Counted from the first letter of the stretch, positions 26,924 to 36,793 are shown. The stretch is 64,000 nucleotides of DNA from AP-15 sp963781215 (GCA_963781215.1 CAWAFE010000015.1:1-64000); one strand, 5' to 3'. Made by a program: numbers and translations. The notes: generated by a model from the letters alone, not told the origin.

Positions 26924-28420
26924 TTAGCCCCGTGCCCACGCCGCCGCACCCCTGCCGGCGATGCGGCCGAAGACGGCGCCCGACATGAGGCCCGTGCCGC
27001 TGGCGTAGTTGTGGTAGAAGAGGCCGCCGACGATCTCGCCCGCGGCATAGAGGCCGGGGATCGGGTGGCCGGTGGTGTCCTCGACTTCGGCGTCGTTGGT
27101 GATCTTGAGCCCGCCGAAAGTGAAGGTGATGCCGGTCGTCACCGCATAGGCCTCGTAGGGCGGCCGATCGAGGCGCTGCGCCCAGTTGGTCTTGTCGATC
27201 GCCAGCCCGCTGGTCCGCAGCCCATCATGGACATTGGGGTTGAACGCCGCCTCGGGCCGCGGCGCGGCGTTGAATGCCCGCACCGTTTCGAGGAACCGGC
27301 CGGCGTCGACCCCTTCGAGCCGCGGCGCCAATTCCTCAAAGCTGTCGGCCTTTTCCTTGGTGATGCGGGGGATGCGGTATTCCTCGCGCAGCAGGTGGAC
27401 GACCTTCTGGTCGAAGATCTGCCAGGCGAACATGCCGGGCTGGTTCAGGATCTCGCCGCCATATTTGGCGTAGGTGTAGCTGTGGAAATCGAGCCCCTCG
27501 TCGAGGAAACGCTCGCCTCTGGCGTTGACGACGATGCCGAACGGGTAGTTGTGCTTCTGGAAGCGGTCGCCGACGTCGAGGTCGCCGAAGGGCGGTGCGT
27601 TCAGATCCCAGGCGACCGCATGCGCGCCCGACCAGTGCCCGGCGACCGCCGCACCGATGTCGAGCGCCATCTTGAGCCCGTGGCCGGTATTGAAACGCGA
27701 CCCGCGCACCTTGGCGAGGTCCCAGTTTGGCCCGAGATAGCGCGCCCGCATCTCGGCATTGGCCTCGAACCCGCCACAGGCAAGCACCACCGCCTTTGCC
27801 CGCAGCTCGACAAACCGGCCGCGGTGGCGGGCACGTACTCCCTCGACGCCGCGGTCGCCTTGCAGCAGCGCAATCGCCGGCGTTTCGTAAAGCACCTCGA
27901 TGCCGTCGCGCGCGGCGCGGGCATGCAAAGCCTTCATCAGTTCCTTGCCGCCGCCCCAGATATGGCAGGCGAGCCCGCCCCAGAATTTGAACTTGCCGTC
28001 GACCCGAAACGCCTGGCGGCCGAGCCCGAGCTGGAACCTGACCCCCTTCCCGCGCATCCACACGCCGGCCTCGAAGCTGTTGCGGATCAGGATCTCGGTC
28101 AGGTCCGGGTCGCAGCGGTACTGGGTCAGCCGGCCCATATCGTCGAAATACTGCTCCTCGGTGTAAGTGCCGAAATCGACGTTGCTGAGCTCGGTCTCGT
28201 TCATGTCGGGGATCAGCCGCGCGAGATCGTCGCCGCCATGGTAGACGACGCGAAAGGCGCCGCCGGTAAAGGCCGAGTTGCCGGCCCGCTGGTCATCCGG
28301 CGCCACCTCCAGCATCAACACCCGCGCGCCGTGCTCATGCGCCGACAATGCCGCACACGCCGCCGCGTTCCCGGCCCCGACCACGATTACATCGAACAAT
28401 TCACCGCCGGCGATCTCCAT
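26924..28420 (-). CDS. tcuA: FAD-dependent tricarballylate dehydrogenase-like flavoprotein (TcuA family)
   Basis: A 498-residue flavoprotein of the fumarate reductase/succinate dehydrogenase family. The FAD site VIVVGAGNAAACAALSAHEH is followed by the TcuA-typical AGNSAFTGGAFRVVYHGGDD. The C-terminal ITFTFGGLKITNDAEVEDTT and PGLYAAGEIVGGLFYHNYAS hold the substrate-domain residues. TcuA oxidises tricarballylate to cis-aconitate with partner TcuB, but no tcuB is present, so the substrate here is uncertain. It is the last gene of the pentose-phosphate operon, three bases after the HAD gene. Confidence 0.82.
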   Translation of the reverse strand: MEIAGGELFDVIVVGAGNAAACAALSAHEHGARVLMLEVAPDDQRAGNSAFTGGAFRVVYHGGDDLARLIPDMNETELSNVDFGTYTEEQYFDDMGRLTQYRCDPDLTEILIRNSFEAGVWMRGKGVRFQLGLGRQAFRVDGKFKFWGGLACHIWGGGKELMKALHARAARDGIEVLYETPAIALLQGDRGVEGVRARHRGRFVELRAKAVVLACGGFEANAEMRARYLGPNWDLAKVRGSRFNTGHGLKMALDIGAAVAGHWSGAHAVAWDLNAPPFGDLDVGDRFQKHNYPFGIVVNARGERFLDEGLDFHSYTYAKYGGEILNQPGMFAWQIFDQKVVHLLREEYRIPRITKEKADSFEELAPRLEGVDAGRFLETVRAFNAAPRPEAAFNPNVHDGLRTSGLAIDKTNWAQRLDRPPYEAYAVTTGITFTFGGLKITNDAEVEDTTGHPIPGLYAAGEIVGGLFYHNYASGTGLMSGAVFGRIAGRGAAAWARG

Positions 28421-28423
28421 TCC

Positions 28424-29236
28424 TCAGGCTCCATCGGCGAGAACATAGCGTTCGATCGCCAGAGCAAAGCCGTCCTCGTCGTTCGACAACGTAGTCGCCT
28501 GGGCCAGGGCCTTGACCTCGGGGGTGGCGTTGCCCATCGCGATCGCGAAGCCGGCGCGGCCAAACATTTCGACATCGTTACCCATGTCGCCGAGGACCGC
28601 GATCTCCTGCCGCGGGGTGCCGAGCCGCTGCGCCAACAGGTCGACGAGCCGGCCCTTGTTAATGCCGGGCGGCGTCACATCGCAATAGTAAGGCTGCGAG
28701 CGGGCTACGGTGGCACGTCCGGGGAGGCTCGCCTGCCCGGACGTGACCGAGGCCGCCACCCGGTCGTGGTCCTTGCTGGCGCCGACGATCTTCGACACCG
28801 CGCCGAGGCGCCCGGCAAAGGACGGCACCAAGGTCGGCTGCGTCTGAATGGTGTGGATTTCGAGGTCGACATAATCGCCGGCGCGGTCGCGGATCAACCA
28901 TTCGACGCCGGTGAACACCCAGATGCTGGTGATGCCGTTCCCCTCCAACAGGTCGATGGCGTCCTGCGCCGCCTCCGGGGAGAGCACCTTCTGCTCGACC
29001 GGCGACAAATCGGGCGCGACGATCGAGCCGCCATTGTAGCCGCCGAAGGGGAGCTTCAGCGCCAATGGCTCGATCAGCATTCTGAGGCCGAAGGGCGGGC
29101 GGCTGCTGCAGATCGAAAAGGCGACACCCTTCTCGTGCAGCTGGCGCACGGCAGCGATCGATCGCTGCGTCAGCACCTTGTCGTGGTTGACGAGAGTGCC
29201 GTCGACATCGGTCACGACGAGCGAAATCTTGGTCAT
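28424..29236 (-). CDS. HAD-superfamily phosphatase (Cof type)
   Basis: A 270-residue haloacid-dehalogenase hydrolase. Motif I is VVTDVDGTLVNHDK with the nucleophile Asp, motif II is in ICSSRPP, and motif III/IV is INKGRLVDLLAQRLG plus AVLGDMGNDVEMFGRAGFAI. The Cof-type cap domain lies in the middle. Such enzymes dephosphorylate sugar phosphates or FMN-like compounds, so a role in trimming pentose or hexose phosphates is plausible from its place in the operon. ATG 29236 overlaps the rpiA stop by four bases. Confidence 0.87.
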   Translation of the reverse strand: MTKISLVVTDVDGTLVNHDKVLTQRSIAAVRQLHEKGVAFSICSSRPPFGLRMLIEPLALKLPFGGYNGGSIVAPDLSPVEQKVLSPEAAQDAIDLLEGNGITSIWVFTGVEWLIRDRAGDYVDLEIHTIQTQPTLVPSFAGRLGAVSKIVGASKDHDRVAASVTSGQASLPGRATVARSQPYYCDVTPPGINKGRLVDLLAQRLGTPRQEIAVLGDMGNDVEMFGRAGFAIAMGNATPEVKALAQATTLSNDEDGFALAIERYVLADGA

Positions 29237-29940
29237 GGCCGGTTCCTCGCGGGCGGGGTCAGGACCTCGACCCCGTCGGCCGAGGCGATCACGACGGCCG
29301 AGCTGCGGCCGACGAAGAGGCCGCTTTCCACCGCTCCGACCGTCATCGCGATGCGTTTTTCGACCAAGCCGGGGTCGTCGAGCGGCCCAAACCGGCAATC
29401 GAGAATGTAGTTGCCGCCGTCACTGACAAAAGGCTGCTCGCCGATCCCGTAGCGGCGCTCGGGACTGCAGCCGAGCGCGGCAAGGGCGGCGGCGGTTGCC
29501 TGCCAGCCGAACTGGGTCACCTCGACCGGGACCGGGGTGTGCTCGCCGAGCCGGTCGACGAGCTTTTCCTGATCGACGACGATGACCAGCCGCGCACTCG
29601 CCGCGGCGACGATCTTCTCTCGCAGCAACGCGCCGCCAAGGCCTTTGATCAGATCGAGCGAGCCGAGCTGCACTTCGTCCGCGCCGTCGATCGTCAGGTC
29701 GAGCCGTTGATGCTCGGCGAAGGTGGCGATCGGGACGCCGAGCCGGCGCGCTTGGGCCGCCGTGCGCTCTGAGGTCGGGATGCCGACGACCCGCAACCCG
29801 GCCGCGACCCGCCCAGCGAGCGCCTCGACGACGAAGGCCGCGGTCGATCCCGTCCCCAGGCCGAGCACCATGCCGTCCCGGACCTCCTCGATCGCGCGCA
29901 GCGCCGCCGCGCGCTTCAGCTGGTCGCGATCGGTGGTCAT
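29233..29940 (-). CDS. rpiA: ribose-5-phosphate isomerase A
   Basis: Interconverts ribose 5-phosphate and ribulose 5-phosphate. The 235 residues have GLGTGSTAAFVVEALAGRV (phosphate loop), LDLTIDGADEVQ (catalytic Asp), LIKGLGGALLREKIVAAA (catalytic Lys/Glu area) and YILDCRFGPLDDP. The start overlaps the pgl stop by four bases and the stop overlaps the HAD start, showing tight coupling within the operon. Confidence 0.94.
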   Translation of the reverse strand: MTTDRDQLKRAAALRAIEEVRDGMVLGLGTGSTAAFVVEALAGRVAAGLRVVGIPTSERTAAQARRLGVPIATFAEHQRLDLTIDGADEVQLGSLDLIKGLGGALLREKIVAAASARLVIVVDQEKLVDRLGEHTPVPVEVTQFGWQATAAALAALGCSPERRYGIGEQPFVSDGGNYILDCRFGPLDDPGLVEKRIAMTVGAVESGLFVGRSSAVVIASADGVEVLTPPARNRP

Positions 29941-30662
29941 GGAGCCGGCTGCGCCGCCGCGTCGACAAACCAGGTCAGATCGCCGACCGGGCGCAGCCGA
30001 GCTGCCGGCAGTGCGCGGTCGCCGGCCAGCACGCGCGCGAGTATCTCGCGCTTCTCCGCCCCCGCGACGAGAAAGGCCATATGTCGGCTGCTTTCGAGCG
30101 CCGGATAGGTGAGCGTGATCCGCGCTTCTGCCTTGGCCCCGATCACCTCAGCGACCCGGCGGGTGCGTTCTTCGAGAACACTCGTGCCCGGGAACAGCGA
30201 CGCGGTGTGCCCATCCGGCCCGAGCCCGAGAAGCTGCACGTCAAAGAGCGGCCGGGCCGAGTCGAGCGCCCCGCCGCCGTAATAAGCGTCGAGCACGCCC
30301 TCGTAGGCGCGGGCGGCGTCGGCCGGCGCGCCGCCCGTCTCGATCCCGTGGATGTTCTCCGCCGGCACCGGCGCGCGCGCCAGGAGGGCCGCCCGGACCA
30401 TGCCGTAATTGCTGTCCGGATGGTCCCACGGGACAAAGCGCTCGTCGCCCCAGAACCAGTGAACCCGACCCCACGGCATCGTGTCACGGTATGGGCTATC
30501 CGCCAGCAGCTGGTAGAGCCGGCGCGGGGTCGAGCCGCCGGAAAGCGCGATCGCGAAACGGCCCGAACTCGCCGCGGCGAGATCGGCAATCCACCGCGCG
30601 GCCCGATGGGCCAAGGCTTCGCCGTTTGCCGCGGCTTCAATATGGGCCGATGTTGTTGCCAT
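29937..30662 (-). CDS. pgl: 6-phosphogluconolactonase
   Basis: Hydrolyses 6-phosphogluconolactone made by Zwf. A 241-residue member of the glucosamine-6-phosphate-isomerase-like DevB family: FAIALSGGSTPRRLYQLLAD, the active-site region VHWFWGDERFVPWDHPDSN and LLGLGPDGHTASLFPGTSVL. It follows rpe by nine bases. The intact frame and place in the pathway operon make the assignment firm. Confidence 0.94.
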   Translation of the reverse strand: MATTSAHIEAAANGEALAHRAARWIADLAAASSGRFAIALSGGSTPRRLYQLLADSPYRDTMPWGRVHWFWGDERFVPWDHPDSNYGMVRAALLARAPVPAENIHGIETGGAPADAARAYEGVLDAYYGGGALDSARPLFDVQLLGLGPDGHTASLFPGTSVLEERTRRVAEVIGAKAEARITLTYPALESSRHMAFLVAGAEKREILARVLAGDRALPAARLRPVGDLTWFVDAAAQPAP

Positions 30663-30671
30663 GCTCCCTCC

Positions 30672-31349
30672 TCAGCTTTGGCCGGGGGCGGATCGGCGGA
30701 TCGCGGCGATCGCCTCGGCGTAGTCGGGCGCGTGGAACACAGCCGAGCCGGCGACGATGGCGCTGGCCCCGGCCTCGATTGCCTGCCATGCGTTATCGCC
30801 ACTCAACCCGCCGTCGACCTCGATGACCGGGTCGAAGCCGCGCTCGTCGCAGAGCCGCCTGAGCGCGCGGATCTTCGGCAACATCTCCGGCAGGAATTTC
30901 TGCCCGCCAAAGCCCGGGTTGACGGTCATGACCAGAACCACGCCGCATAGATGCAGCACATGCTCGATCAGCGACAACGGTGTGGCCGGGTTCAGGACCA
31001 CCCCCGCCAGCTTGCCGAGCGCGCGGATCTGCGACAGCGTCCGGTGCAGATGAATCGTGGCGCCGGGCTCGCAGTGGACGAGCAGATGATCGGCGCCGGC
31101 GGCGGCGAAGTCGTCGAGATAATGCTCCGGCTCGACGATCATCAGATGGACGTCGACCGGCTTTCGCGTGGCCTTGCGCACAGCGGCAACGACGACCGGG
31201 CCGATCGTGATGTTGGGGACAAAGCGGCCGTCCATCACATCGACGTGGATCCAGTCGGCGCCGGCCGCGTCGACGGCCCGCACCTCGTCGGCGAGCCGGC
31301 CGAAATCGGCCGAGAGGATCGACGGGGCGACGATCAGCGGTCGCATCAT
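30672..31349 (-). CDS. rpe: ribulose-phosphate 3-epimerase
   Basis: A TIM-barrel epimerase between ribulose and xylulose 5-phosphates, 225 residues. IVAPSILSADFGRLADEV, WIHVDVMDGRFVPNITIGP, HLMIVEPEHYLDDF, VMTVNPGFGGQKFLPEML and VIEVDGGLSGDNA supply the metal- and acid/base residues. The start at ATG 31349 follows the zwf stop by four bases. A longer upstream open frame is the zwf shadow. Confidence 0.95.
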   Translation of the reverse strand: MMRPLIVAPSILSADFGRLADEVRAVDAAGADWIHVDVMDGRFVPNITIGPVVVAAVRKATRKPVDVHLMIVEPEHYLDDFAAAGADHLLVHCEPGATIHLHRTLSQIRALGKLAGVVLNPATPLSLIEHVLHLCGVVLVMTVNPGFGGQKFLPEMLPKIRALRRLCDERGFDPVIEVDGGLSGDNAWQAIEAGASAIVAGSAVFHAPDYAEAIAAIRRSAPGQS

Positions 31350-31353
31350 CGGG

Positions 31354-32913
31354 CTAGAGCGGCCGCCATTTGCGACCGCTGCGCCACAGCAGATTGTCCG
31401 CCGCCTCGGGGCCGGCGCTGCCGGCCGCGTAGGGCGCCAGCGGCACCGACTTGTCGTTCTGCCACAGATCGAGGACCGGCTGCACCACCTCCCAGCCGGC
31501 CTCGACACCGTCAGCACGATTGAACAAGGTCGCATCGCCGATCATGCAATCGTAGACCAGCGTCTCATAGCCGGTGCTCGGCGAGGTGTGGAAGTAGTCC
31601 TCGTAGCGAAAATTCATGCGCACGCCGCCAAGCGCTATTTCCGGGCCCGGGATCTTGGCGCCGAACTGCAGCGAGACGCCCTCGTCGGGCTGGATCTGCA
31701 GCACCAGCACGTTGGGGGTCAGGATGTCGACCGGCGTCTCGCGAAAGAGCGCAAACGGCGCCTGTTTGAACTGGATCGCGATCTCGGTCGTGCGCCGCGT
31801 CATCCGCTTGCCGGTGCGCAGATAGAACGGCACGCCGGCCCAGCGCCAGTTGTCGATGCCCAGCTGCATCGCGATGTAGGTGTCGGTCATGCTGTCCGAA
31901 GCGACCCCGGACTCGTTGCGATAGGCCGGCACCGCGGCGCCGTCGATGGTCCCCGCCGCATATTGCCCGCGCACCGCGTCGCGTCGCGCCTCGTCGCCGT
32001 CGAGCGGGCGGATCGCTTCGAGCACCTTGTATTTCTCGGTGCGCACGGCGTCGGCGTCGAACGAGTTCGGCGGCTCCATCGCGGTCAGGCTGACCAGCTG
32101 AAAGACATGGTTCGGCACCATGTCGCGCATTGCACCGGTCGCCTCGTAGAATTTGGCGCGGCGCTCGACGCCGACGGTCTCGGCCACCGTGATTTGCACA
32201 TGGTCGATGTGGTCGCGGTTCCAGATCGGCTCGAAGATGCCGTTGGCAAAGCGCAGCACCATGATGTTCTGGACCGTCTCCTTGCCGAGGAAATGATCCA
32301 TGCGATAGATCTGCGGCTCGGACAGCACCTTCAGGATCTGCGCGTTGAGCGCGCGAGCCGAGGCAAGGTCGTGGCCGAACGGCTTTTCGATGATGACCCG
32401 CCGCCAGGCGCCGTCCTTCTCCTCGACGAGCCCGGCCTCGCCGAGCCGCTCGATGATCGTCCCGAAGAGCTGGCTCGCGACGGCGAGGTAGAAGACGACG
32501 TTGCCGCCGATATGGCCGGCCTTCGCCGTCTCGCCGACGAGCTTTCCCAGCTTCTGATAGGTATCGGGTTGGGTGAAGTCGCCGGCGAAATGGGTGATCC
32601 GGCTGGCCACGAAATCCCATGCCGCCGCGTCGAACGGCTCCATCTCGCCGCCTGAGGCTGTGTCCGAGACAAAGCTCCTGACCCCATCGGCCAGATATTC
32701 GCGATAGGTTTCGGCCGGCTTTGGCGTACGGTCGGCGGCGATGATCGCAAAATTGTCGGGCAACAGCTTGCCCTTTGACAAATTGTAGATGGCCGGCATC
32801 AAGAGGCGCCTGGTCAGATCGCCGCCGGCGCCGAAAACCACGATGGTGCAAGGCGGCGCCTTGGCCGCCTGTCGCGCCGCGCCTCGTGCGCTGTCTTCGA
32901 CCCGGGCGTCCAT
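31354..32913 (-). CDS. zwf: glucose-6-phosphate dehydrogenase
   Basis: First enzyme of the oxidative pentose phosphate (and Entner-Doudoroff) route, reducing NADP or NAD. 519 residues. The Rossmann start is TIVVFGAGGDLTRRLLMPAI, the active site is IYRMDHFLGKETVQNIMVLR, and RAKFYEATGAMRDMVPNHVF and FYLRTGKRM are standard. It lies between gnd and rpe with 3-4 base gaps. The frame is intact. Confidence 0.96.
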   Translation of the reverse strand: MDARVEDSARGAARQAAKAPPCTIVVFGAGGDLTRRLLMPAIYNLSKGKLLPDNFAIIAADRTPKPAETYREYLADGVRSFVSDTASGGEMEPFDAAAWDFVASRITHFAGDFTQPDTYQKLGKLVGETAKAGHIGGNVVFYLAVASQLFGTIIERLGEAGLVEEKDGAWRRVIIEKPFGHDLASARALNAQILKVLSEPQIYRMDHFLGKETVQNIMVLRFANGIFEPIWNRDHIDHVQITVAETVGVERRAKFYEATGAMRDMVPNHVFQLVSLTAMEPPNSFDADAVRTEKYKVLEAIRPLDGDEARRDAVRGQYAAGTIDGAAVPAYRNESGVASDSMTDTYIAMQLGIDNWRWAGVPFYLRTGKRMTRRTTEIAIQFKQAPFALFRETPVDILTPNVLVLQIQPDEGVSLQFGAKIPGPEIALGGVRMNFRYEDYFHTSPSTGYETLVYDCMIGDATLFNRADGVEAGWEVVQPVLDLWQNDKSVPLAPYAAGSAGPEAADNLLWRSGRKWRPL

Positions 32914-32916
32914 CGC

Positions 32917-33906
32917 TCAGTCTCCCACCATGGTTCCCGGTTCCTGGTGGCCGCCGAACTCGTGGCGCATCGCCGACAGGATGCGCTCGGCGAAGGTGTG
33001 GTCCTGGCGCGAGCGAAAGCGGGTGTAGAGTGCGGCCGACAATACCTCGGCCGGTACCGCCTCCTCGATCGCCGCCTGGATCGTCCAACGCCCCTCGCCC
33101 GAATCCGCCACCTGGCCGGTGAATTCGGCGAGCTTTGCGTCCTTGGCGAGCGCAATCGCGGTCAGGTCGAGTAGCCACGACGAGATCACGCTGCCGCGCC
33201 GCCAGACCTCCGCGACGTCGGGCAGATTGAGCTGATAGCGCCGGTTTTCCGGCACCGCCTGGGAATTGACGTTGCGCAGGATGTCGAAGCCCTCGGCATA
33301 GGCCTGCATGACGCCGTATTCGATGCCGTTGTGCACCATCTTGACGAAATGCCCCGCGCCGACCGGGCCGCAATGGAGATAGCCCTGCTCGGCGCGCGGG
33401 TCGCGGCCCTGCCGGCCGGGGGTGCGCTCGATCGTGCCGATCCCCGGTGCCAGTGTCTTCAAGATCGGGTCGAGATGGTCGACCACCGGCTTATCGCCGC
33501 CGATCATCATGCAATAGCCGCGCTCCAGCCCCCACACACCGCCGCTGGTGCCGACATCGACAAAATGAATGCCCTTGGGCTTCAGCATATCGGCGTGGCG
33601 GATATCGTCATGGAAGAACGAGTTGCCGCCGTCGATGACGATGTCGCCGGCCGCGAGCAAGCTGCCGAGCTCGGCAATCGTCGTGTCGGTGATCTCGCCG
33701 GAGGGCAGCATGACCCAGACCGCGCGGGGCGCGGTCAGCTGCTTGACGAAATCGGCGAGGTCCTTACTTGGGCTGGCGCCTTCGCCGGCGAGGCCGCGCA
33801 CGGCGTCCGCGCTCTTGTCGAAGACGACGCAGCTATGGCCGTTCTGCATCAGCCGCCGCACGATGTTGCCGCCCATTCGGCCGAGGCCGATCATTCCGAG
33901 TTGCAT
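32917..33906 (-). CDS. gnd: 6-phosphogluconate dehydrogenase, short (YqeC/GntZ-like) form
   Basis: Oxidative decarboxylation of 6-phosphogluconate to ribulose 5-phosphate. At 329 residues it is the short form, usually NAD-preferring and decarboxylating. Visible are MQLGMIGLGRMGGNIVRRLM, DIVIDGGNSFFHDDIRHADM, VDVGTSGGVWGLERGYCMMI and the catalytic lysine in GPVGAGHFVKMVHNGIEYGV. The long form's extra helical C-terminus is absent, as expected for this class. Confidence 0.92.
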   Translation of the reverse strand: MQLGMIGLGRMGGNIVRRLMQNGHSCVVFDKSADAVRGLAGEGASPSKDLADFVKQLTAPRAVWVMLPSGEITDTTIAELGSLLAAGDIVIDGGNSFFHDDIRHADMLKPKGIHFVDVGTSGGVWGLERGYCMMIGGDKPVVDHLDPILKTLAPGIGTIERTPGRQGRDPRAEQGYLHCGPVGAGHFVKMVHNGIEYGVMQAYAEGFDILRNVNSQAVPENRRYQLNLPDVAEVWRRGSVISSWLLDLTAIALAKDAKLAEFTGQVADSGEGRWTIQAAIEEAVPAEVLSAALYTRFRSRQDHTFAERILSAMRHEFGGHQEPGTMVGD

Positions 33907-33939
33907 CCGAAACCTCCTGTCCGTGTGTGTCGCGACGAT

Positions 33940-36789
33940 CTACTGCAAGGCCTGCTCGATGGCATGGCCGAGGGCGGCGAGGCCGGCATCGAGGCCGCCG
34001 CCGAGGTGAACGCGCAAGGCTCGCCGACCGCGTTCGGCCAGAACGTCGAAATCACCGCGCGCCTGCGCCGCCTTGACCACGCCAAAGGTGTAGGACTGGC
34101 CCGGCACCTTCAGATCAGCCGCGTCGTCGCAGGTGATCTGCAGGAAGACGCCGCTGTTCGGGCCGCCCTTGTAGGTCTGTCCGGTCGAGTGCAGAAAGCG
34201 TGGCCCGAAGCCGAGGCAGGTCGCGGCCTTGGTGCGGTCGCGGATCATGCCGCGCAGCCGCTGCAAGGTGTCGACATGGGCGGGGCTGCGCTCGATATAG
34301 GCGAGGAGCCCGACATAATCCCCGGTGCCGAGGCGGCCGAAATGCGCCTTCAGCGCTGCGACAAGGTTCGTTGCCTGCGGCTTCAGCGCCGTCTCGTTGC
34401 GCGGATCGGCGAAGAGCTGGATCCCATCGGCCGCAAAGAACGGGCGTTCCTCCGGCAGCGCCCCGGTTTTTTCGTAGGCGGCGGTAAGGTCGCGGGTCTT
34501 GACTTTGCTCGCCTCGACATCGGGCTGGTCGAACGGGTTGATGCCGATGATCGAGCCGGCCACCGCGGTCGCCATCTCCCAGCGAAAGAACTCCTGCCCC
34601 AGCTGCATCCTGTCTGAAACCGTGATCCGCACCACCGGCTGTCCCGCCGCCTCCAGCGCCGCCACCGCCCGCTCGTGCTCCGTGTCTTGGTCGGCGGCGA
34701 GCCGCAGATAGGCGAAGAGGCGGTCGTTGCCGTAGACCGCAGGCGCGCCCAGCGGCTCGGCGTCAACCGGTACGATCCCCTTGCCGAGCTTGCCCGTCGA
34801 TTCAGCGAGCAACTGCTCGAGCCAGGCGCCGAAATCGGCGATGCCCTTGGAGGCGACGATCGTCACCTTGTCGCGGCCGTGGCGCTGGCAAGTGCCGACG
34901 ATGGCGCCGAGGATCACCCCCGGGTTCTCCACCGGCGGCGCGCTCGCGGCACAGGAGCGCACCATCTCGGAGGTGCTTTCGAGGAAGGCGCGCATGTCGA
35001 CGCCGATCGCCGCCGCCGGCACCAGGCCGAAGTTCGACAGCACCGAATAGCGGCCGCCGATGCTCGCGACACCGTGGAAGACGTGGCGGAAGCCTCCGGC
35101 CACCGCGGCGCGTTCGAGCGACGAGTTGGGGTCGGTGATTGCGACGAAACGCTTTGCCGCCTCCGGCTCGCCGACCGCCTTTTTTGCGACCTCGTAGAAA
35201 TACTGCTTGAAGATGTTGGGCTCGAGCGTGCTGCCCGATTTGCTCGACACCAGGAACAAAGTGCGCTCCGGGTCGATGCGGCTCTCGAAATCCTTGATCT
35301 GCGCCGGGTCGGTCGAATCGAGCACATGCAATCTCGGAAAGCCGGGCTTCGACCCAAAGGTCTGGCCGAGCACCTCGGGACCGAGGCTCGACCCGCCCAT
35401 GCCGAGCAACAGCACGTCGCTGAACCCGGCCCGCTTTACATCGCCGGCGAAGTCTTCGAGATGGGCGACCGCCTTGATTCCCTGATCGACGACGCCAAGC
35501 CATCCGAGCCAATTCCCCTCATCGGTCTCGGTCCACAGCGAGGCGTCGGCATCCCACAACCGCCTGACCTTGCCCTCCTTGCGCCAGTCCTCCAGCGCCG
35601 CCTGATGGTCCTTTGCCAGATCCTCGGGCAATTTCCAGGACATCGCGTTGAGCTTGCCGCCGAGCACGGTGCGGCGCTTTTTCTGCACCGCGGCGTAGAG
35701 CTGGTCGGCGGCGTCGGCAAACTGGCGGACGCCGTCGTCGACGAGCTTTGCCGTCACCGCGTCGATCGAGATGCCGGCGCCGGGGAGCGCCGCCATCACC
35801 GCCTGCGCGCCGGCGGCGTCCTCCTCCAGGCTCGCGCGCGGCCTGCCGTGGTCGCGATAGGCGTCCATCGTGGCCGGCGGCATCGTGTTGACCGTGTCGG
35901 CGCCGATCAGCTCGTCGACATAGAGCACGTCGCTGTAGGCCTTGTTCTTGGTCCCGGTGCTGGCCCAGAGGAGCCGCTGCGTCTGCGCCCCTTTCTGCGC
36001 CAGCCGCTGCCAGCGCTCGTCGGCATAGATATCCTTGTAGCGCTGGTAGGCGAGCTTGGCATTGGCGATCGCGATCTTGCCCTTCAGCCCCTCCAGCCGA
36101 GCCTTCTCGGCCGAATTAGGGGCGGCGGCGATCTTCTGGTCGAGCGCCTCGTCGACCAAGGTGTCGATGCGGCTGACGAAAAAGCTCGCCACGCTCGACA
36201 CCGTGTGCGGGTCGCCGCCCTTCCTGGCGAAGGTTTCGAGCCCGGAAATATAGGCGTCGGCGACCTCGGCATAGACTTGCTGGGAGAATAGGAGGGTGAC
36301 GTTGACGTTGATCCCCTCGCCAATCAGGGTGCGGATCGCGGCGAGGCCGGGCCTGGTGCCCGGGACCTTGACCATCAGGTTGCGCCGGCTGACCTCGTGC
36401 CAGAGGCGGCGCGCCTCCTCGATCGTCGCATGCGTATCCATCGCCAGATAGGGCGAGACTTCGAGGCTGATGAAGCCGTCCCGCCGCTGCGTCTGCTCGT
36501 AAACGGCGCTGAGCGCATCGGCGCCTTCCTGGATGTCCCGGACGGCGAGATCCTCGAACAGGGCGCCGGGGTCGAGGTCGCCGTTTGCCTCCGCGGCGGC
36601 GATCAGGGCGTCGTAGTCGTCGCCGTGGCCGATGGCCTTCTCGAAGATCGACGGGTTCGAAGTGACTCCGCGTAGCCCGTCCTCGGCGATCAGCTTGGTC
36701 AGCCCGCCGCTCTTCAACAGCTCGCGGCTGACAAAGTCGAGCCAGACCGACTGCCCGTATTCGTTGAGTGTCCTCAAAGGATTGGCCAT
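33940..36789 (-). CDS. tal-pgi: fused transaldolase/glucose-6-phosphate isomerase
   Basis: A 949-residue natural fusion. Residues 1-360 are transaldolase: RDLRGVTSNPSIFEKAIGHG-type start (LRGVTSNPSIFEKAIG), LMVKVPGTRPGLAAI, VNVTLLFSQQVY and the Schiff-base lysine in WASTGTKNKAYSDVLY. Residues 370-949 are phosphoglucose isomerase, with LLLGMGGSSLGPEVLGQTFG, LFLVSSKSGSTLEPNIFKQ and HSTGQTYKGGPNSGVFLQI. The fusion links the non-oxidative pentose phosphate pathway directly to fructose/glucose 6-phosphate exchange. It is known from acetic-acid bacteria and relatives. It starts four bases after the tkt stop. Confidence 0.95.
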   Translation of the reverse strand: MANPLRTLNEYGQSVWLDFVSRELLKSGGLTKLIAEDGLRGVTSNPSIFEKAIGHGDDYDALIAAAEANGDLDPGALFEDLAVRDIQEGADALSAVYEQTQRRDGFISLEVSPYLAMDTHATIEEARRLWHEVSRRNLMVKVPGTRPGLAAIRTLIGEGINVNVTLLFSQQVYAEVADAYISGLETFARKGGDPHTVSSVASFFVSRIDTLVDEALDQKIAAAPNSAEKARLEGLKGKIAIANAKLAYQRYKDIYADERWQRLAQKGAQTQRLLWASTGTKNKAYSDVLYVDELIGADTVNTMPPATMDAYRDHGRPRASLEEDAAGAQAVMAALPGAGISIDAVTAKLVDDGVRQFADAADQLYAAVQKKRRTVLGGKLNAMSWKLPEDLAKDHQAALEDWRKEGKVRRLWDADASLWTETDEGNWLGWLGVVDQGIKAVAHLEDFAGDVKRAGFSDVLLLGMGGSSLGPEVLGQTFGSKPGFPRLHVLDSTDPAQIKDFESRIDPERTLFLVSSKSGSTLEPNIFKQYFYEVAKKAVGEPEAAKRFVAITDPNSSLERAAVAGGFRHVFHGVASIGGRYSVLSNFGLVPAAAIGVDMRAFLESTSEMVRSCAASAPPVENPGVILGAIVGTCQRHGRDKVTIVASKGIADFGAWLEQLLAESTGKLGKGIVPVDAEPLGAPAVYGNDRLFAYLRLAADQDTEHERAVAALEAAGQPVVRITVSDRMQLGQEFFRWEMATAVAGSIIGINPFDQPDVEASKVKTRDLTAAYEKTGALPEERPFFAADGIQLFADPRNETALKPQATNLVAALKAHFGRLGTGDYVGLLAYIERSPAHVDTLQRLRGMIRDRTKAATCLGFGPRFLHSTGQTYKGGPNSGVFLQITCDDAADLKVPGQSYTFGVVKAAQARGDFDVLAERGRRALRVHLGGGLDAGLAALGHAIEQALQ

Positions 36790-36793
36790 GCCC

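Noticed and set aside
27011..29410. Open frame of about 800 codons on the plus strand opposite tcuA and the HAD gene
   Set aside because: It is an antisense shadow of well-conserved minus-strand genes; high GC removes stops. The translation has no motifs. The same holds for 44715-47717 opposite ppdK and 58561-61011 opposite the ybbN run.
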